Numbered from the stretch's first letter, positions 15,069-24,800 are shown. The stretch: 64,000 nucleotides of DNA from Longimicrobium sp. (GCA_036389795.1 DASVWD010000139.1:36883-100882); one strand, 5' to 3'. Program-made: numbers and translations. The notes: generated by a model from the sequence alone, not told the origin.

Positions 15069-17444
15069 TCACCGGCCCGGCCCCGGGCGCGGGACGAGCA
15101 CCGGCCGCATCGCCGCGGTGGGCGGCGCGAAGAGCGACAGCTGGTCGGGGTCGGCGAACACCGCGGCGAAGTCGCCCGGCGTGAGCGCGCGCGCGAGCCG
15201 GGCGGCGTAGGTGTCGCGCAGCACACGCGCGTAGTGCTCCACGTCGTAGTCACGCCGGTCAACAGACCCGGGCGCTTCGTCGGCCGGCGCGGCCACGGCG
15301 CACCCGCCGCCCTGCGTGCGGTAGACGCGCACCCGCTCGCCCACGCGCCATTGCGTGCGCCCGCTGGCGAGCAGCGCCTCGTAGGCGAGCTCGCGCCGCG
15401 TCTCGCGCGTGGCGGCGTAGCGGGCGGGCGACTTGGTCAGCCGCACGCGCGACGAGACGTCGAAGGTGGGAAGCTCGCGGCGGCGCAGCGCGTCGAGCGT
15501 GGCCAGGTACGCCTCGCGCACCCCGCCCAGGTCGCCCGCGAACAGCCGCACCAGCGCGCGGCGCAGGAACGCCTCGCCGAACGGCTCCGCGCGGCTGGAG
15601 CGGAACGCCACCCCGCGCAGGGTGAGCGTCCCGTCGTAGCCGAGCAGGGCGTAGTTCTTCGGCTCGTGCGACAGCATCGCCGCGTAGCGCCCCTCGAGCT
15701 CGAGGTGGACCAGCGGCGGCAGGAGCGCGGCCACCTCGGCCACCACGCGCCGCTCCTCGGCCTCGCCCCACCCCTCGGGGACGGCGAAGTAGACGCCGTC
15801 GGTGTCGGCCTCCAGCAGCGTCACCCCGCGCGCAGCGAGCTCGCGGCACATCAGCGCCAGCGTCTCGCGGCCGCGGCGCGTCACCTCGTTGGCGGCGTGC
15901 ACGTCGGCGAAGCGCGTCAGCTCGCCCCCCGCGGCCAGGTAGCCGTAGGCCGAGTTGACGATGAGCTTCATCGCCGCGGAGGTCGCCTCGTGCGTGTGGC
16001 GCTCGGCCGAGCCGGGGGGCGCCGCCCGCGCGCTGGCCTTGGCCGCCAGCCGCTGCTCCACCAGCCGGTCCACCAGCGCCAGCAGCGCCCCCAGATGGTC
16101 GCGCGCCGGGCCGATGCGGTAGGCGCGCATGAGCGACGGGTACAGGCTCGCCACGTCGGCCTTCACCACGCGCCACGCCACGCCGGTGGCGAAGAGGTGG
16201 AGCGCGGCGCCGCTGTGGGGCGTGCCGTCGCCCGGCCGGTGCGCGGGGAGGGCGGCGCCCGCGCGCAGGTAGGCCCGCACCAGCAGCGGGTCGATCACGC
16301 CGGTGGCCGGGCCGGCGTCGGCGAGCCGCTCGTAGCGGCGCGGGGCCATGCGCGCCAGGGCGAACGCGGCCCCGCCCAGCAGGCGCGAGATGGCGGCGGT
16401 CTCCTCGACGTCGTCGGTGGCGTAGCGGCGCACGCGCTCCGGGTCGCGCCGCCAGACGGCGTAGACCTGGCTCCCGGGGACGTACTCGCGGTCCGGCACC
16501 GCCACGCCCAGGTGCCGCGCCACCACCTTGAGCCCGTGGCCCGGCAGGTCGCGCGCGGCGAAGTCGTAGCGCTGCACCGCGTCCAGCGTGTCGATCAGCT
16601 CGCGCCCCGGGGCCACCAGGCGCACCCGCCGGCCGGCGTCGCCCTCGCGCGCGGTGCCGCGGCGGGCGGCGCGCTCGCGCACCCCCAGCTTCCCCAGGCG
16701 GCCGAGCGCGAGCGGCACCCCCAGCCGGCGCGCACGGTGCGCGAGGAAGGGGAGGTCGAACCCGTGCAGGTTGTGGTTCTCGATCACGTCCGGGTCGGCC
16801 GCCCGCACCACCTCGACCAGCCGCCGGATCAGGCCGGCCTCGGCCGCGTCGCCGGCACCCTCCGCCTCCAGCACCTCGGTGGCGCCCGACGGATGGCGCA
16901 CGGCGACCATGAAGACGCGGTCGCGCGCGGGGTCGAGCCCCGTGGTCTCCAGGTCGAACTGCAGCCGGTGCAGCTGGTCGAAGGCGAGGCCGCGGAAGTA
17001 CGTGCGCCCCGTCGCCACCAGGTATTGCTCCTCGGGCGGGAGCGCGAGCACGCCGGCCTGGCCGAGCTCGCGCAGGTGCCCCACGCGCCGCCCGAGCCGG
17101 TGCGACGCGCCGTGCAGCACCGCCGCCGCCAGCGCCCTGCCGTCGGCGGCGGAGACCAGGAACCGCAGCTCGCCGGGGCCGCCCAGCTCGCGGACCCAGA
17201 CGTCGGCGCCGGCGTCGCCCCCGGGCCCGAGCCGCGGGCCCAGGTGGCGCAGGTCGTCCAGGCGGTCGAGGAGGATCCAGGGGCGGAACCGCTCGTCCTC
17301 GCGCACCAGCGCGCCCGTCTCCGGGAGCCTGCGCCAGACGATCGCGCGGCCGTCCGGCTCGGCCCACACCGAGACGATCCCCGGCGTGGGGTCCCACCCC
17401 CACAGCCATTCATCCTCGCGGAGGCCGGCTCTCGAGGGCTCCAG
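15069..17444 (-). CDS. Family-B DNA polymerase with 3'-5' exonuclease domain
   Basis: About 791 residues. The exonuclease domain has QFDLETTG (Exo I, D164/E166), DVIENHNLHGFDLPFL (Exo II) and YATDDVEETA (Exo III). The polymerase domain has KADVASLYPSL (motif A, D430), MKLIVNSAYGYL (motif B, about 493-503) and EADTDGVYF (motif C, 547-550). All catalytic residues are present. Length and layout resemble bacterial Pol II or archaeal-type PolB enzymes used in repair. The start is unusual: no in-frame ATG, GTG or TTG lies between the upstream ABC-F stop and conserved sequence. CTG at 17444, with GGGGAGG 7 nt upstream, is the best candidate. It follows the ABC-F gene by 62 bp. Confidence 0.85.
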   Translation of the reverse strand: MEPSRAGLREDEWLWGWDPTPGIVSVWAEPDGRAIVWRRLPETGALVREDERFRPWILLDRLDDLRHLGPRLGPGGDAGADVWVRELGGPGELRFLVSAADGRALAAAVLHGASHRLGRRVGHLRELGQAGVLALPPEEQYLVATGRTYFRGLAFDQLHRLQFDLETTGLDPARDRVFMVAVRHPSGATEVLEAEGAGDAAEAGLIRRLVEVVRAADPDVIENHNLHGFDLPFLAHRARRLGVPLALGRLGKLGVRERAARRGTAREGDAGRRVRLVAPGRELIDTLDAVQRYDFAARDLPGHGLKVVARHLGVAVPDREYVPGSQVYAVWRRDPERVRRYATDDVEETAAISRLLGGAAFALARMAPRRYERLADAGPATGVIDPLLVRAYLRAGAALPAHRPGDGTPHSGAALHLFATGVAWRVVKADVASLYPSLMRAYRIGPARDHLGALLALVDRLVEQRLAAKASARAAPPGSAERHTHEATSAAMKLIVNSAYGYLAAGGELTRFADVHAANEVTRRGRETLALMCRELAARGVTLLEADTDGVYFAVPEGWGEAEERRVVAEVAALLPPLVHLELEGRYAAMLSHEPKNYALLGYDGTLTLRGVAFRSSRAEPFGEAFLRRALVRLFAGDLGGVREAYLATLDALRRRELPTFDVSSRVRLTKSPARYAATRETRRELAYEALLASGRTQWRVGERVRVYRTQGGGCAVAAPADEAPGSVDRRDYDVEHYARVLRDTYAARLARALTPGDFAAVFADPDQLSLFAPPTAAMRPVLVPRPGPGR

Positions 17445-17506
17445 GGGCGGACCTCCCCGGGAAGCGCCGGCCTGTCCCGCGTTCGCGCCCGCAGCCGGGA
17501 GACCGT

Positions 17507-19180
17507 TCAGGCTTCCAGCAGCTCCTTCCGCTTCCCCTTGCGCTCCTCGCGCCGGGCCTTGAGCACCACGGTGTCGGCGTCCAGGTGGTCGTCGCCGCAG
17601 GCGTGGACGTACTCCTCGTAGGTGCCGTGGTAGTCGCGGATCCCCTCGCGGGTGATCTCCACCACGCGGGTGGCCAGCCGGCCCACCAGCCAGCGGTCGT
17701 GCGACACCAGGATCAGCGTGCCCTCGTAGCCCTGCAGCGCGGCGACCAGCGCCTCGATCGACTCCAGGTCCAGGTGGTTGGTGGGCTCGTCGAGCACCAG
17801 GACGTTCGGCCGCTCCAGCGCCAGCCGGCTGAACACGAGCCGGGTGGCCTCCCCGCCCGACAGGGTGGAGAGGCGCTTCTCCCCGTCGTCGCCGGAGAAG
17901 AGCATCAGCCCCAGGTGCCCCCGCACGAAGCCCCGGTCCTTCCCCGGGCAGAAGTCCCAGAGCCACTCCTCCGCCGTGCGCTCGGGGTCGTCCAGCTGCT
18001 CGTGGTGGTCCTGGGCGAAGTAGCCGGGGTGGGTCTCGTACCCCCACTCCACCCGCCCCTGGTCGGGCCGCAGCTCGCCCATCACGATCTTGAGCAGCGT
18101 GGACTTCCCGATCCCGTTGGGGCCCAGGATGACCAGGCGGTCGCCGCGGGCCACCCGCAGGTCCACCCCGTGCAGGACCTCCGTGTCGCCGAACGCCTTG
18201 CGGAGCCCGGTGACCGCCAGCACCTCGCGCCCACTCGGGCGCCGCTGCTCGAAGCGGAACTTCGGGTAGCGCCGGGAGCTGCCGGGGAGCTCCACGAGCT
18301 CTTCGGCCTTCCTCTCGATCATCCGCAGCTTGCTCTGCGCCTGCCGGGCCTTGCTCGCCTTCGCCTTGAAGCGGTCCACGAACTTCTGGTGGTGGGCGAT
18401 CTCCTTCTGCCGGCCCTCGATCTCCTTCTCCTTGCGCTCCCGGTCTTCCCGCTTCTGCTCCAGGAACTCCGTGTAGTTGCCCCGGTAGAGCGTGACCGTC
18501 TGGTAGTCCACGTCCAGGATGTGCGTGGCCACGTTGTCCAGGAAGCGGTGGTCGTGCGAGACGACCGCCACCGGGCCCTCCTGGTCGCGCAGGAACTTCT
18601 CCAGCCAGCGGATGGAGAGGACGTCGAGGTGGTTGGTGGGCTCGTCCAGGAGCAGGGCGTCGGGGGCGCCCGCCAGCACCTGCGCCAGGAGCACCCGCAG
18701 CTTGAAGCCGCCGGAGAGGGTGGACAGCGGCTGGCGGTGCACCTGCGCGGGAAGCCCGAGCCCCTCCAGGATGGTGGCCGCCCGCGCCTCGGCGGTGTAC
18801 CCGTCGAGCCGCTGCACCGTCTCTTCGAGCGCCGAGAAGCGGTCCGCGTCGAAGTGCTCGTGGGCCCGGGCCAGGAGCGCCTCCTTCTCGACCATGGCGT
18901 CCCAGAGCTCCGGGTGCCCGCGGAGCGCCACGCCCAGCACCTCCTCGTCCTCGTAGAGGAACTGGTCCTGGCGCAGCACCCCCAGCCGCAGCGACTTCGG
19001 GATGGAGACGGCGCCCCGGGTGGGCTGGGCGTCGCCGCTCAGGAGGTTGAGCAGCGTGGTCTTGCCGGAGCCGTTGGCGCCCACGATGCCGTAGCGCTCG
19101 CCCGGGTTGAGCTGGAACGAGGCGTCGGCGAACAGCACGCGGTCGCCGAATTCCTTCGCGAGATTGGAGACGGAGATCAT
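17507..19180 (-). CDS. ABC-F family ATPase (Uup/Ybit-like)
   Basis: About 557 residues from MISVSNLAKEF, the common family start; an ATG at 19207 would add nine residues, and neither has an SD. There are two ABC domains. The first has Walker A GANGSGKT (34-41), signature LSGGFKLRV and Walker B LLLDEPTNHLD. The second has GPNGIGKST, LSGGEATRLV and VLVLDEPTNHLDL. Between them is the charged helical P-site linker (QKREDRERKEKEIEGRQ) typical of ABC-F. There are no transmembrane segments, so it acts in the cytosol, most likely on ribosomes. The exact role (Uup, EttA or antibiotic protection) cannot be assigned by eye. Confidence 0.9.
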   Translation of the reverse strand: MISVSNLAKEFGDRVLFADASFQLNPGERYGIVGANGSGKTTLLNLLSGDAQPTRGAVSIPKSLRLGVLRQDQFLYEDEEVLGVALRGHPELWDAMVEKEALLARAHEHFDADRFSALEETVQRLDGYTAEARAATILEGLGLPAQVHRQPLSTLSGGFKLRVLLAQVLAGAPDALLLDEPTNHLDVLSIRWLEKFLRDQEGPVAVVSHDHRFLDNVATHILDVDYQTVTLYRGNYTEFLEQKREDRERKEKEIEGRQKEIAHHQKFVDRFKAKASKARQAQSKLRMIERKAEELVELPGSSRRYPKFRFEQRRPSGREVLAVTGLRKAFGDTEVLHGVDLRVARGDRLVILGPNGIGKSTLLKIVMGELRPDQGRVEWGYETHPGYFAQDHHEQLDDPERTAEEWLWDFCPGKDRGFVRGHLGLMLFSGDDGEKRLSTLSGGEATRLVFSRLALERPNVLVLDEPTNHLDLESIEALVAALQGYEGTLILVSHDRWLVGRLATRVVEITREGIRDYHGTYEEYVHACGDDHLDADTVVLKARREERKGKRKELLEA

Positions 19181-19387
19181 TCCGGAGGATACAGGGGGAA
19201 TCGCCATCGACGGCGGGCACCGGCGGACCCGGCGGGTCGCGCGCGCCGGCCCGGGACGCTGGTACGCCGCACGCCCGGGTTCGTTCGTCCCGGAGCCGCG
19301 CCGCCCGGCGGCTCGAACCGTCCCGCGAGCGCCGGGCGGCGCGCCGACCCGGGTTCCTGCTCCCTCGACCCGGACGGGCGCGGCCCG

Positions 19388-20794
19388 CTACGGCACCACC
19401 TCGAAGTGGGCCATCATCCCCCCGGCGTGGTGCTCCAGGATGTGGCAGTGGTACATCCACTCCCCCGGCCGCTCGTCGGGCATCCAGGCGATCCGCACCC
19501 GGCCGCGGGCCGGCACGTTCACCGTGTCCTCCCAGGAGAGGAACTCCGGCGGCCGGCCGTTCACCTCCAGCACCTGGAAGAAGTACCCGTGCAGGTGGAA
19601 CGGGTGGTCGACCGGCGTGGCGTTGACGATGTCCCACACCTGGAGCTCGCCCAGCCTGACCGGGTCGGCCCGGTGGTGCGACTCGCGGTTGATCACGAAG
19701 TCGACGCCTCTCCGCGGGCTCACCTTGAAGCCCAGGCGCACCTCGCGCGTGGGGGCGGCGGGCCCCGTCACCAGCGGCTCGATGTGCCGCAGTCTCTCCG
19801 GGATCACCGCCCGCGAGGCGGCGGCCGGGCCCACCCGCAGCGTCGCGAACAGCTCCTCGCGCTTCGCCCGCTTGAACGAGCCCCGGCGGTAGCGGAGCGA
19901 CTCGACCCGCAGCGTCTCTCCCTCCGCGAAGGGCCCCACGGCCAGGTCCACGCGGTCCGCCGGCGCGAGCAGCACCTCGCTCGCCGTCACCGGCGCGGCG
20001 AGGAGGCCGCCGTCGGTGCCGAGGATGCGGAAGGGCGCGCCGCCGATGGACAGCCGCACGTAGCGCGCGCTCGCGGCGTTCACGATCCGCCAGCGCTCCA
20101 CCTGGCCGGCGGCCATGGCGAGCTCGGGCTCGCTCCTGCCGTTCACCAGGCGCACGCCCCCCTGCCGGCCGTCGTGCCGCTCGATCCACCCGCCCGGCGG
20201 CTCGATCCGCCCCGCGCGGTCCAGCGCCACGTCGTCCAGCACGAGCACCCGCTCCGCGTCGAGCTCCGGCTCGCCGGGGCCGCGCACCACCAGCGCGCCG
20301 TAGAGCCCGCGCTCCAGCTGCACGGTCTCGTTCAGGTGGGGGTGGTACCAGAAGGTGCCCGCGTCGGGGAGCACGAAGCGGTACGTGAACGTCTCGCCGG
20401 GCGCCACCGGGCGCTGGACGTTCTCGGTGCCGTCCATCGGCGGGGGGAGCCGGAGCCCGTGCCAGTGGATCATGGTGGGCTCGGGGAGCGAGTTGCAGAG
20501 GCGCACCTCCAGCACGTCGCCCACGCTCGCCTCGATCACGGGGCCGGGCACCTGCCCGTTGTACCCCCAGGCGCGCGTCGGGCGCCCCGGGACGAACTCC
20601 CACTCCGTCTCCCGCGCGTCGAGTTCCACCGTGACGACCTTCCCGCCGGGCGCGGGCCGGGCCGCGTCGAGCGCCGCCCGGTACGCCGCGAGGGTCTCGC
20701 CCGAGGGCTCGTGCACCATGTGCCCCGCGGCGCCGTGGTGGTGATCGTGGCCATGGCCGTGTCCGGCGTGGTCGTGCTGTGTGTCGGATCGCAT
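19388..20794 (-). CDS. Multicopper oxidase (laccase-like)
   Basis: About 468 residues from MRSDTQHDHAGHGHG; an ATG at 20875 is possible but would precede a His-rich leader with no signal peptide. Three cupredoxin domains and all four copper-binding motifs are present: TMIHWHGLRL, FWYHPHLNET, HPFHLHGYFF and YHCHILEHHAGGM, giving a complete type 1 plus trinuclear centre. The axial ligand after HCH is Met in HHAGGM. The N-terminus is extremely His-rich (HDHAGHGHGHDHHHGAAGH), which may sequester copper. No Tat or Sec signal is evident, so location is uncertain. A role in copper tolerance or phenol oxidation is inferred from the family. Confidence 0.9.
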   Translation of the reverse strand: MRSDTQHDHAGHGHGHDHHHGAAGHMVHEPSGETLAAYRAALDAARPAPGGKVVTVELDARETEWEFVPGRPTRAWGYNGQVPGPVIEASVGDVLEVRLCNSLPEPTMIHWHGLRLPPPMDGTENVQRPVAPGETFTYRFVLPDAGTFWYHPHLNETVQLERGLYGALVVRGPGEPELDAERVLVLDDVALDRAGRIEPPGGWIERHDGRQGGVRLVNGRSEPELAMAAGQVERWRIVNAASARYVRLSIGGAPFRILGTDGGLLAAPVTASEVLLAPADRVDLAVGPFAEGETLRVESLRYRRGSFKRAKREELFATLRVGPAAASRAVIPERLRHIEPLVTGPAAPTREVRLGFKVSPRRGVDFVINRESHHRADPVRLGELQVWDIVNATPVDHPFHLHGYFFQVLEVNGRPPEFLSWEDTVNVPARGRVRIAWMPDERPGEWMYHCHILEHHAGGMMAHFEVVP

Positions 20795-20908
20795 GTGAAG
20801 CCTGATGGATGGGGTGGTCTTCACCGGGGGAGCGGACGATCGTCCAATCGTGCTCTGCGCCGGTCCTTGGGTCAACGTTCTCGATGCGCGCCTCGCCGTG
20901 CGCCGTCC

Positions 20909-22423
20909 TCAGCGTCCGGCGGCGTTCAGGATGAGCTGGCGGTAGATGCGGATCGCCCGCTCGTAGTCGGCGACCGCGATTCGCTCGTTGGTGCCGTGCA
21001 TGCGCTGGAGGTCGGCGGGCGCGAGGCGGACCGGGAGGAAGCGGAAGACGTTCGGGCTCAGGTCGCCGAAGAAGCGCGAGTCCGTCACCACCACCACCAG
21101 GTACGGCGCCACCACCGCCTCGGGGAAGACGCTCCGGATGGTCCGCTCCAGCGTCCGGAAGCTCGCGGAGCCGGTGGCGGACACGGGAGACGGCTCGGCG
21201 GAGAAGCCGCCCCCGCGCCGGATCTCGACGCGCGGGTCGTCGACCGCGCGCCGGACGTGCTCCACCACGCCGGCCACGCTGTCGCCCGGGAGGATGCGGA
21301 AGTTGACCACCGCCCGCGCGCGGCTCGCCAGCACGTTCTCCTTGGTCCCGGCCTGGAAGATCGTCGCCGCGGCGGTGGTGCGCACCATGGCGTTGGTGGT
21401 GGGGGTGTCTTCGAGCTTCCCCACCACCAGCGGCCGGGTGAGCCAGAGGTTCGCGAACGCCGCGCGCTGCGCCAGCGGAAAGCGCGGGCCGACCCGCTCG
21501 AAGAGCTGCCGCGTGGGCCCGTCGATCCGCGCGGGCATCGGGTTCTCCTCCAGCCGCGCCACCGCCGCGCCCAGGATCCCGATCGCGCTCCGCCGGGGCG
21601 GCAGCGAGGAGTGCCCGCCGGCCGCGCGGGTGCTCAGCTCCACGCTCACGAACCCCTTCTCGGCGATCCCCACCAGCGCGGTGGGCGCGGAGACGCCGGG
21701 GAGGATCCCGTCGCCGATCACGCCCCCTTCGTCGAGCACCATCTCCAGCCGCACGCCGCGGCTCCGCAGCAGGGCGGCGACCTGCCGGGCGCCCCGCGTG
21801 CCGCCGACCTCCTCGTCGTGGCCGTACGCGAGGTAGACGGTGCGCGCCGGGCGGAACCCCTCGCCCAGGAGCATCTCCACGGCCTCGAGCGTCCCCAGCA
21901 CGGTCATCTTGTTGTCGATGGCGCCCCGGCCCCAGACGAAGCCGTCCGCGATCCGCCCGCCGAAGGGGCTCTCCCGCCACTTCCCCTCGGTGCCCGGCTC
22001 CACCGGGACCACGTCCAGGTGGCCCATCAGCAGGATCGGCGCGAGGGAGGGGTCGCTCCCCTGCCAGGTGTACAGGAGGCTGTGCGTGGCGACCGTCTCG
22101 CGCCGCAGCCGGGAGTGGACCCGGGGGAACTGCGCCTGGAGGTAGGCGTGCAGGGCCCGGAACGCCGCCGCGTCGAACGCCGCGGGGTTCTCGTGCGAGA
22201 TGGTCGGGATGCGGATCGCGCCGGCGAGCCGCTCGGCCGCGCCCGCGGGGACCGTCGCCACGGGCGCCGGCGCCACCGCGGGCTCGGCCGCCTTGAAGCT
22301 GGCCGTACGCACGGCGACGACCGCGAGGAGCGCCACGAGAACGGAGCCGGGCAGGAGGAGAAGCCGCTTCGCGGGAATCCGTCTCCGGCGCGAATGGCCG
22401 CTGGGCTCGACACCCGTGCTCAT
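20909..22423 (-). CDS. M20 family zinc metallopeptidase, membrane-anchored
   Basis: A 504-residue protein starting at ATG 22423 with AGGAGAG 5 nt upstream. One N-terminal hydrophobic helix (LLLLPGSVLVALLAVVAV, about 20-38) anchors it or directs export. Zinc-site residues are H135 and D137 in MGHLDVVP, D170 in GRGAIDNK, E204/E205 in HDEEVGG and H476 in MHGTNERI. The lid domain lies at about 250-390. The layout matches the PM20D1/carboxypeptidase-S branch of M20, which cleaves or condenses N-acyl amino acids or peptides; the substrate here is unknown. A good promoter is visible at 22518-22546. Confidence 0.9.
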   Translation of the reverse strand: MSTGVEPSGHSRRRRIPAKRLLLLPGSVLVALLAVVAVRTASFKAAEPAVAPAPVATVPAGAAERLAGAIRIPTISHENPAAFDAAAFRALHAYLQAQFPRVHSRLRRETVATHSLLYTWQGSDPSLAPILLMGHLDVVPVEPGTEGKWRESPFGGRIADGFVWGRGAIDNKMTVLGTLEAVEMLLGEGFRPARTVYLAYGHDEEVGGTRGARQVAALLRSRGVRLEMVLDEGGVIGDGILPGVSAPTALVGIAEKGFVSVELSTRAAGGHSSLPPRRSAIGILGAAVARLEENPMPARIDGPTRQLFERVGPRFPLAQRAAFANLWLTRPLVVGKLEDTPTTNAMVRTTAAATIFQAGTKENVLASRARAVVNFRILPGDSVAGVVEHVRRAVDDPRVEIRRGGGFSAEPSPVSATGSASFRTLERTIRSVFPEAVVAPYLVVVVTDSRFFGDLSPNVFRFLPVRLAPADLQRMHGTNERIAVADYERAIRIYRQLILNAAGR

Positions 22424-22517
22424 GGTCTCTCCTCGTGCGGAACGGAGTGACGCCGGACCCGGATCCAGCCAGGCTCCGGGGCGACGCCAGGTCCTCCTGC
22501 TCCCCGGCGCCGACGCA

Positions 22518-22546
22518 AGTCTATATACCCCCTCCCCCTATGTCAA
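22518..22546 (-). promoter_or_regulatory. Sigma-70-type promoter for the M20 peptidase
   Basis: On the minus strand TTGACA (22541-22546) is followed after 17 nt by TAGACT (22518-22523), embedded in an AT-rich island within GC-rich DNA. It lies about 95 bp upstream of the gene start. Confidence 0.5.
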
Positions 22547-22729
22547 CAGTTTTCGTTCTAAGGCACCGTCCGGGATGGAGGCCGTACGTGTGGGGATCCC
22601 GCGGGATGCGCAGCGGTCGCGGGCTGACGCCGCGCGCGCCGGTGGCCTGGTTCTGGCCGGGCGACAACGACGACGGCCCGCGGGGCTCTCGCCGACCCCG
22701 CGGGGATGCGTCCGGTCGGGGGAGCGGGA

Positions 22730-24094
22730 ATGCGAGGAGGAGAGGGGCACCGCATCGAGGCGGACGAGATCCTGCGGGCGGCGGGGAGGCGCGCGCCGGG
22801 GCGGCGGGCCGACCACGTGATCGTCGCGTCGGTCGACGCGCTGCGGCCGGAGTTCTACGCCGACGAGACCTGGCCCGCCCCCACGCTGCAGCAGCTCGCC
22901 TTCGAGGGCGTGCGCGCCGACGGCGTGCGCACCGTCTTCCCCGCGCTCACCTACCCCGCGCACACCACGCTCGTCACCGGCGCGCTCCCGGCGCGGCACG
23001 GCGTCTGGTCCAACCGCCCCTTCCTCCCGGAGGGGCGGACCGAGGCGTGGCTCTGGGAAGCCTCGCACATCCGCGTGCCCACGCTGTGGGACGCGGTGCG
23101 CGCGGCGGGCGGGACCACGGCCTCGGTGGGGTGGCCGGTGACGGTGGGGGCGGCGATCGACTGGAACGTGCCCGACGTGTGGCCCGAGCACTACGCGCAG
23201 GCGGACTTCATCGCCCCGGTGCGCGCGGCCACCACGCCGCCGGGGCTGTTCGAGGAGCTGGAGAAGGAGGCCACCGGGCGGCTGCGCGGCGAGAACTTCG
23301 GCCTGGGGTGGCTGGCGCGCGAGGACCGCGTGGGGAGCATCGCGTCGTACCTCTTCGAGCGGCACCGGCCCACGCTGCTGCTGATGCACCTGATCGGCAC
23401 CGACCACATGCAGCACGAGCGCGGGCGCAACAACCCCCTGACGCGCCGCGCGGTCGGCGCCGCGGACCGCGCCGTCGGCCAGGTGGTGGAGACGGTGGAG
23501 CGCTTAGGCGTGCGCGACCGCGTGGCGTTCGTGGTGGTCGGCGACCACGGCTCCATCAACCGCCACACGCAGCTGCGCCCCAACGCCTGGCTGGCGGCGG
23601 CGGGGATGATGGCGGACCGCGACGACCGCGGCGACTGGCGCGCGGCCTTCCACGCCGACGGCGGCTCCGCGTTCCTGCGCCTCCGCGACCGGGCGGACGA
23701 AGACGCGGCCGCCGCCGTCCGCCGCGTCCTCGACGCGCGGCCGCCGGGCGTGCGGCGCCTCTTCCGCGTGGTCGAGCGCGCGGAGCTGGACGCGCTCGGC
23801 GCCGACCCGGAGGCCCCGTTCGCGCTGGCGGCCGTGCCGGGAGTCGAGTTCTCGGACGTGCCGACGCCGCCCGACGTGCGGCCCGTGCACGGCGCCACGC
23901 ACGGCTACCACCCCGACGAGCCCGAGATGCGCACCGGCTTCGTGGGCGCCGGCGCGGGCTTCCGCCACGGCGCCGCCGCGCCCCTCCTGCCGATCGAGTG
24001 CGTCGCCCCCACCGTCGCCGCGCTCCTCGGCATCCCCTTCGCGGCGCCGGACGGTATCGTCCTCCCCGGGCTGCTGCGGGACCCGCCGGCGTGA
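22730..24094 (+). CDS. Alkaline-phosphatase-superfamily phosphodiesterase (NPP-like)
   Basis: About 454 residues; the ATG at 22730 is preferred over 22706 because GGGGGAG lies 5 nt upstream. Metal-binding and nucleophile motifs are present: VIVASVDALRPEF (first Asp), FPALTYPAHTTLVTG (Thr nucleophile followed by conserved H-T-T), GTDHMQHERG (Asp/His pair) and VVVGDHGSINRHTQ (Asp/His), then GATHGYHPD near the C-terminus. These fit nucleotide pyrophosphatase/phosphodiesterases. No signal peptide is obvious, unlike many NPPs, so it may be cytoplasmic. It begins divergently from the M20 peptidase gene. Confidence 0.85.
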   Translation: MRGGEGHRIEADEILRAAGRRAPGRRADHVIVASVDALRPEFYADETWPAPTLQQLAFEGVRADGVRTVFPALTYPAHTTLVTGALPARHGVWSNRPFLPEGRTEAWLWEASHIRVPTLWDAVRAAGGTTASVGWPVTVGAAIDWNVPDVWPEHYAQADFIAPVRAATTPPGLFEELEKEATGRLRGENFGLGWLAREDRVGSIASYLFERHRPTLLLMHLIGTDHMQHERGRNNPLTRRAVGAADRAVGQVVETVERLGVRDRVAFVVVGDHGSINRHTQLRPNAWLAAAGMMADRDDRGDWRAAFHADGGSAFLRLRDRADEDAAAAVRRVLDARPPGVRRLFRVVERAELDALGADPEAPFALAAVPGVEFSDVPTPPDVRPVHGATHGYHPDEPEMRTGFVGAGAGFRHGAAAPLLPIECVAPTVAALLGIPFAAPDGIVLPGLLRDPPA

Positions 24095-24183
24095 GCCCGC
24101 GCGCGGTGCCGGCGGAGCGGCTGGAGGGGGATCGGGGATCCAGGGTGGCGCGCGGTGGCGCGCACGCAACGGCCGGGAGATCG

Positions 24184-24573
24184 ATGGACGACCGCATCAC
24201 CGACGTCTGGTTCCGCTCGGCGCTGCCGCTCGCGGCGCTCGCGGAGGGCCTCCGGCTGGAGGACGTCGAGGAAGACGCGGAGGACTACTGGGAGTGGGTG
24301 ACCGGCACGATGTCGGGCGAGCGGATCGACATCACCCGCACGCACGCGCTGCCGCCCGAAGCGACCGACACGCGAGTCTTCCTGCCGGACGGCGAGGCGC
24401 TCCCGGCGGGGCTGCTGGGCGAGCTCGTCGCCCGGCTGCGGGAGGTCGTTCCCGGCCCGATCACGGCCGGACGATGGGAGTACCTGCGGGGGAACGACTT
24501 CCACCACGTGCCCGTCAGGGTCTACCAGGCGGCGGGGGAACAGGCGAGCCCCGGGGAAGGAGGAAAGGCGTGA
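24184..24573 (+). CDS. Small soluble protein of unknown function (129 aa)
   Basis: Starts at ATG 24184 with GGGAGA upstream. The 129-residue acidic protein opens MDDRITDVWFRSALPLAAL and contains EDVEEDAEDYWEWVTG, a DITRTHALPP turn and WEYLRGNDFHHVPVRVY. It has no signal or membrane segment and no family I recognise. Its stop overlaps the GTG of the next gene (GTGA), so the pair is likely co-expressed. Confidence 0.7.
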   Translation: MDDRITDVWFRSALPLAALAEGLRLEDVEEDAEDYWEWVTGTMSGERIDITRTHALPPEATDTRVFLPDGEALPAGLLGELVARLREVVPGPITAGRWEYLRGNDFHHVPVRVYQAAGEQASPGEGGKA

Positions 24574-24800
24574 GCAGCCTCTATCGCGAGCTGTCCGGGA
24601 AGCTGAAGCAGGATTCCAGGCTCACCAGGCGGAGCGTCACCAGGTTCGACCTCGGCCTCCTCCTGTTCAACGCGGGAGATTCCCTGTGCGAGCTGTGGGA
24701 AGCGGCCGACCGGTACGTCCAGTCCCGCGACGACGAAGCCTGCGCCCGCCTGGGCGACGCGGTCGAGAAGCTGCGCCCGCTGTTCGGCGAGCGGGGGTGA
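24570..24800 (+). CDS. Small helical protein of unknown function (76 aa)
   Basis: Starts with GTG at 24570, overlapping the preceding stop; a strong SD (AAGGAGGAAA) lies within the end of the upstream gene, which supports translation of both. The 76-residue product is helical (LYRELSGKLKQDSRLTRRSV, CELWEAADRYVQSRDDEACA) with no known domain. It is too short for the usual gene-length filters but the coupling and SD make it credible. Confidence 0.65.
   Translation: MSSLYRELSGKLKQDSRLTRRSVTRFDLGLLLFNAGDSLCELWEAADRYVQSRDDEACARLGDAVEKLRPLFGERG

Noticed and set aside
15069..21980. A single 2303-residue minus-strand open frame
   Set aside because: Only its last 791 residues are a real protein (family-B polymerase); the rest is out of frame with the ABC-F, oxidase and peptidase genes on the same strand.
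17585..22450. A 1621-residue open frame on the plus strand
   Set aside because: It is antisense to ABC-F, multicopper oxidase and M20 peptidase genes whose catalytic motifs are all in the minus-strand frames; the frame stays open only because of high third-position GC.
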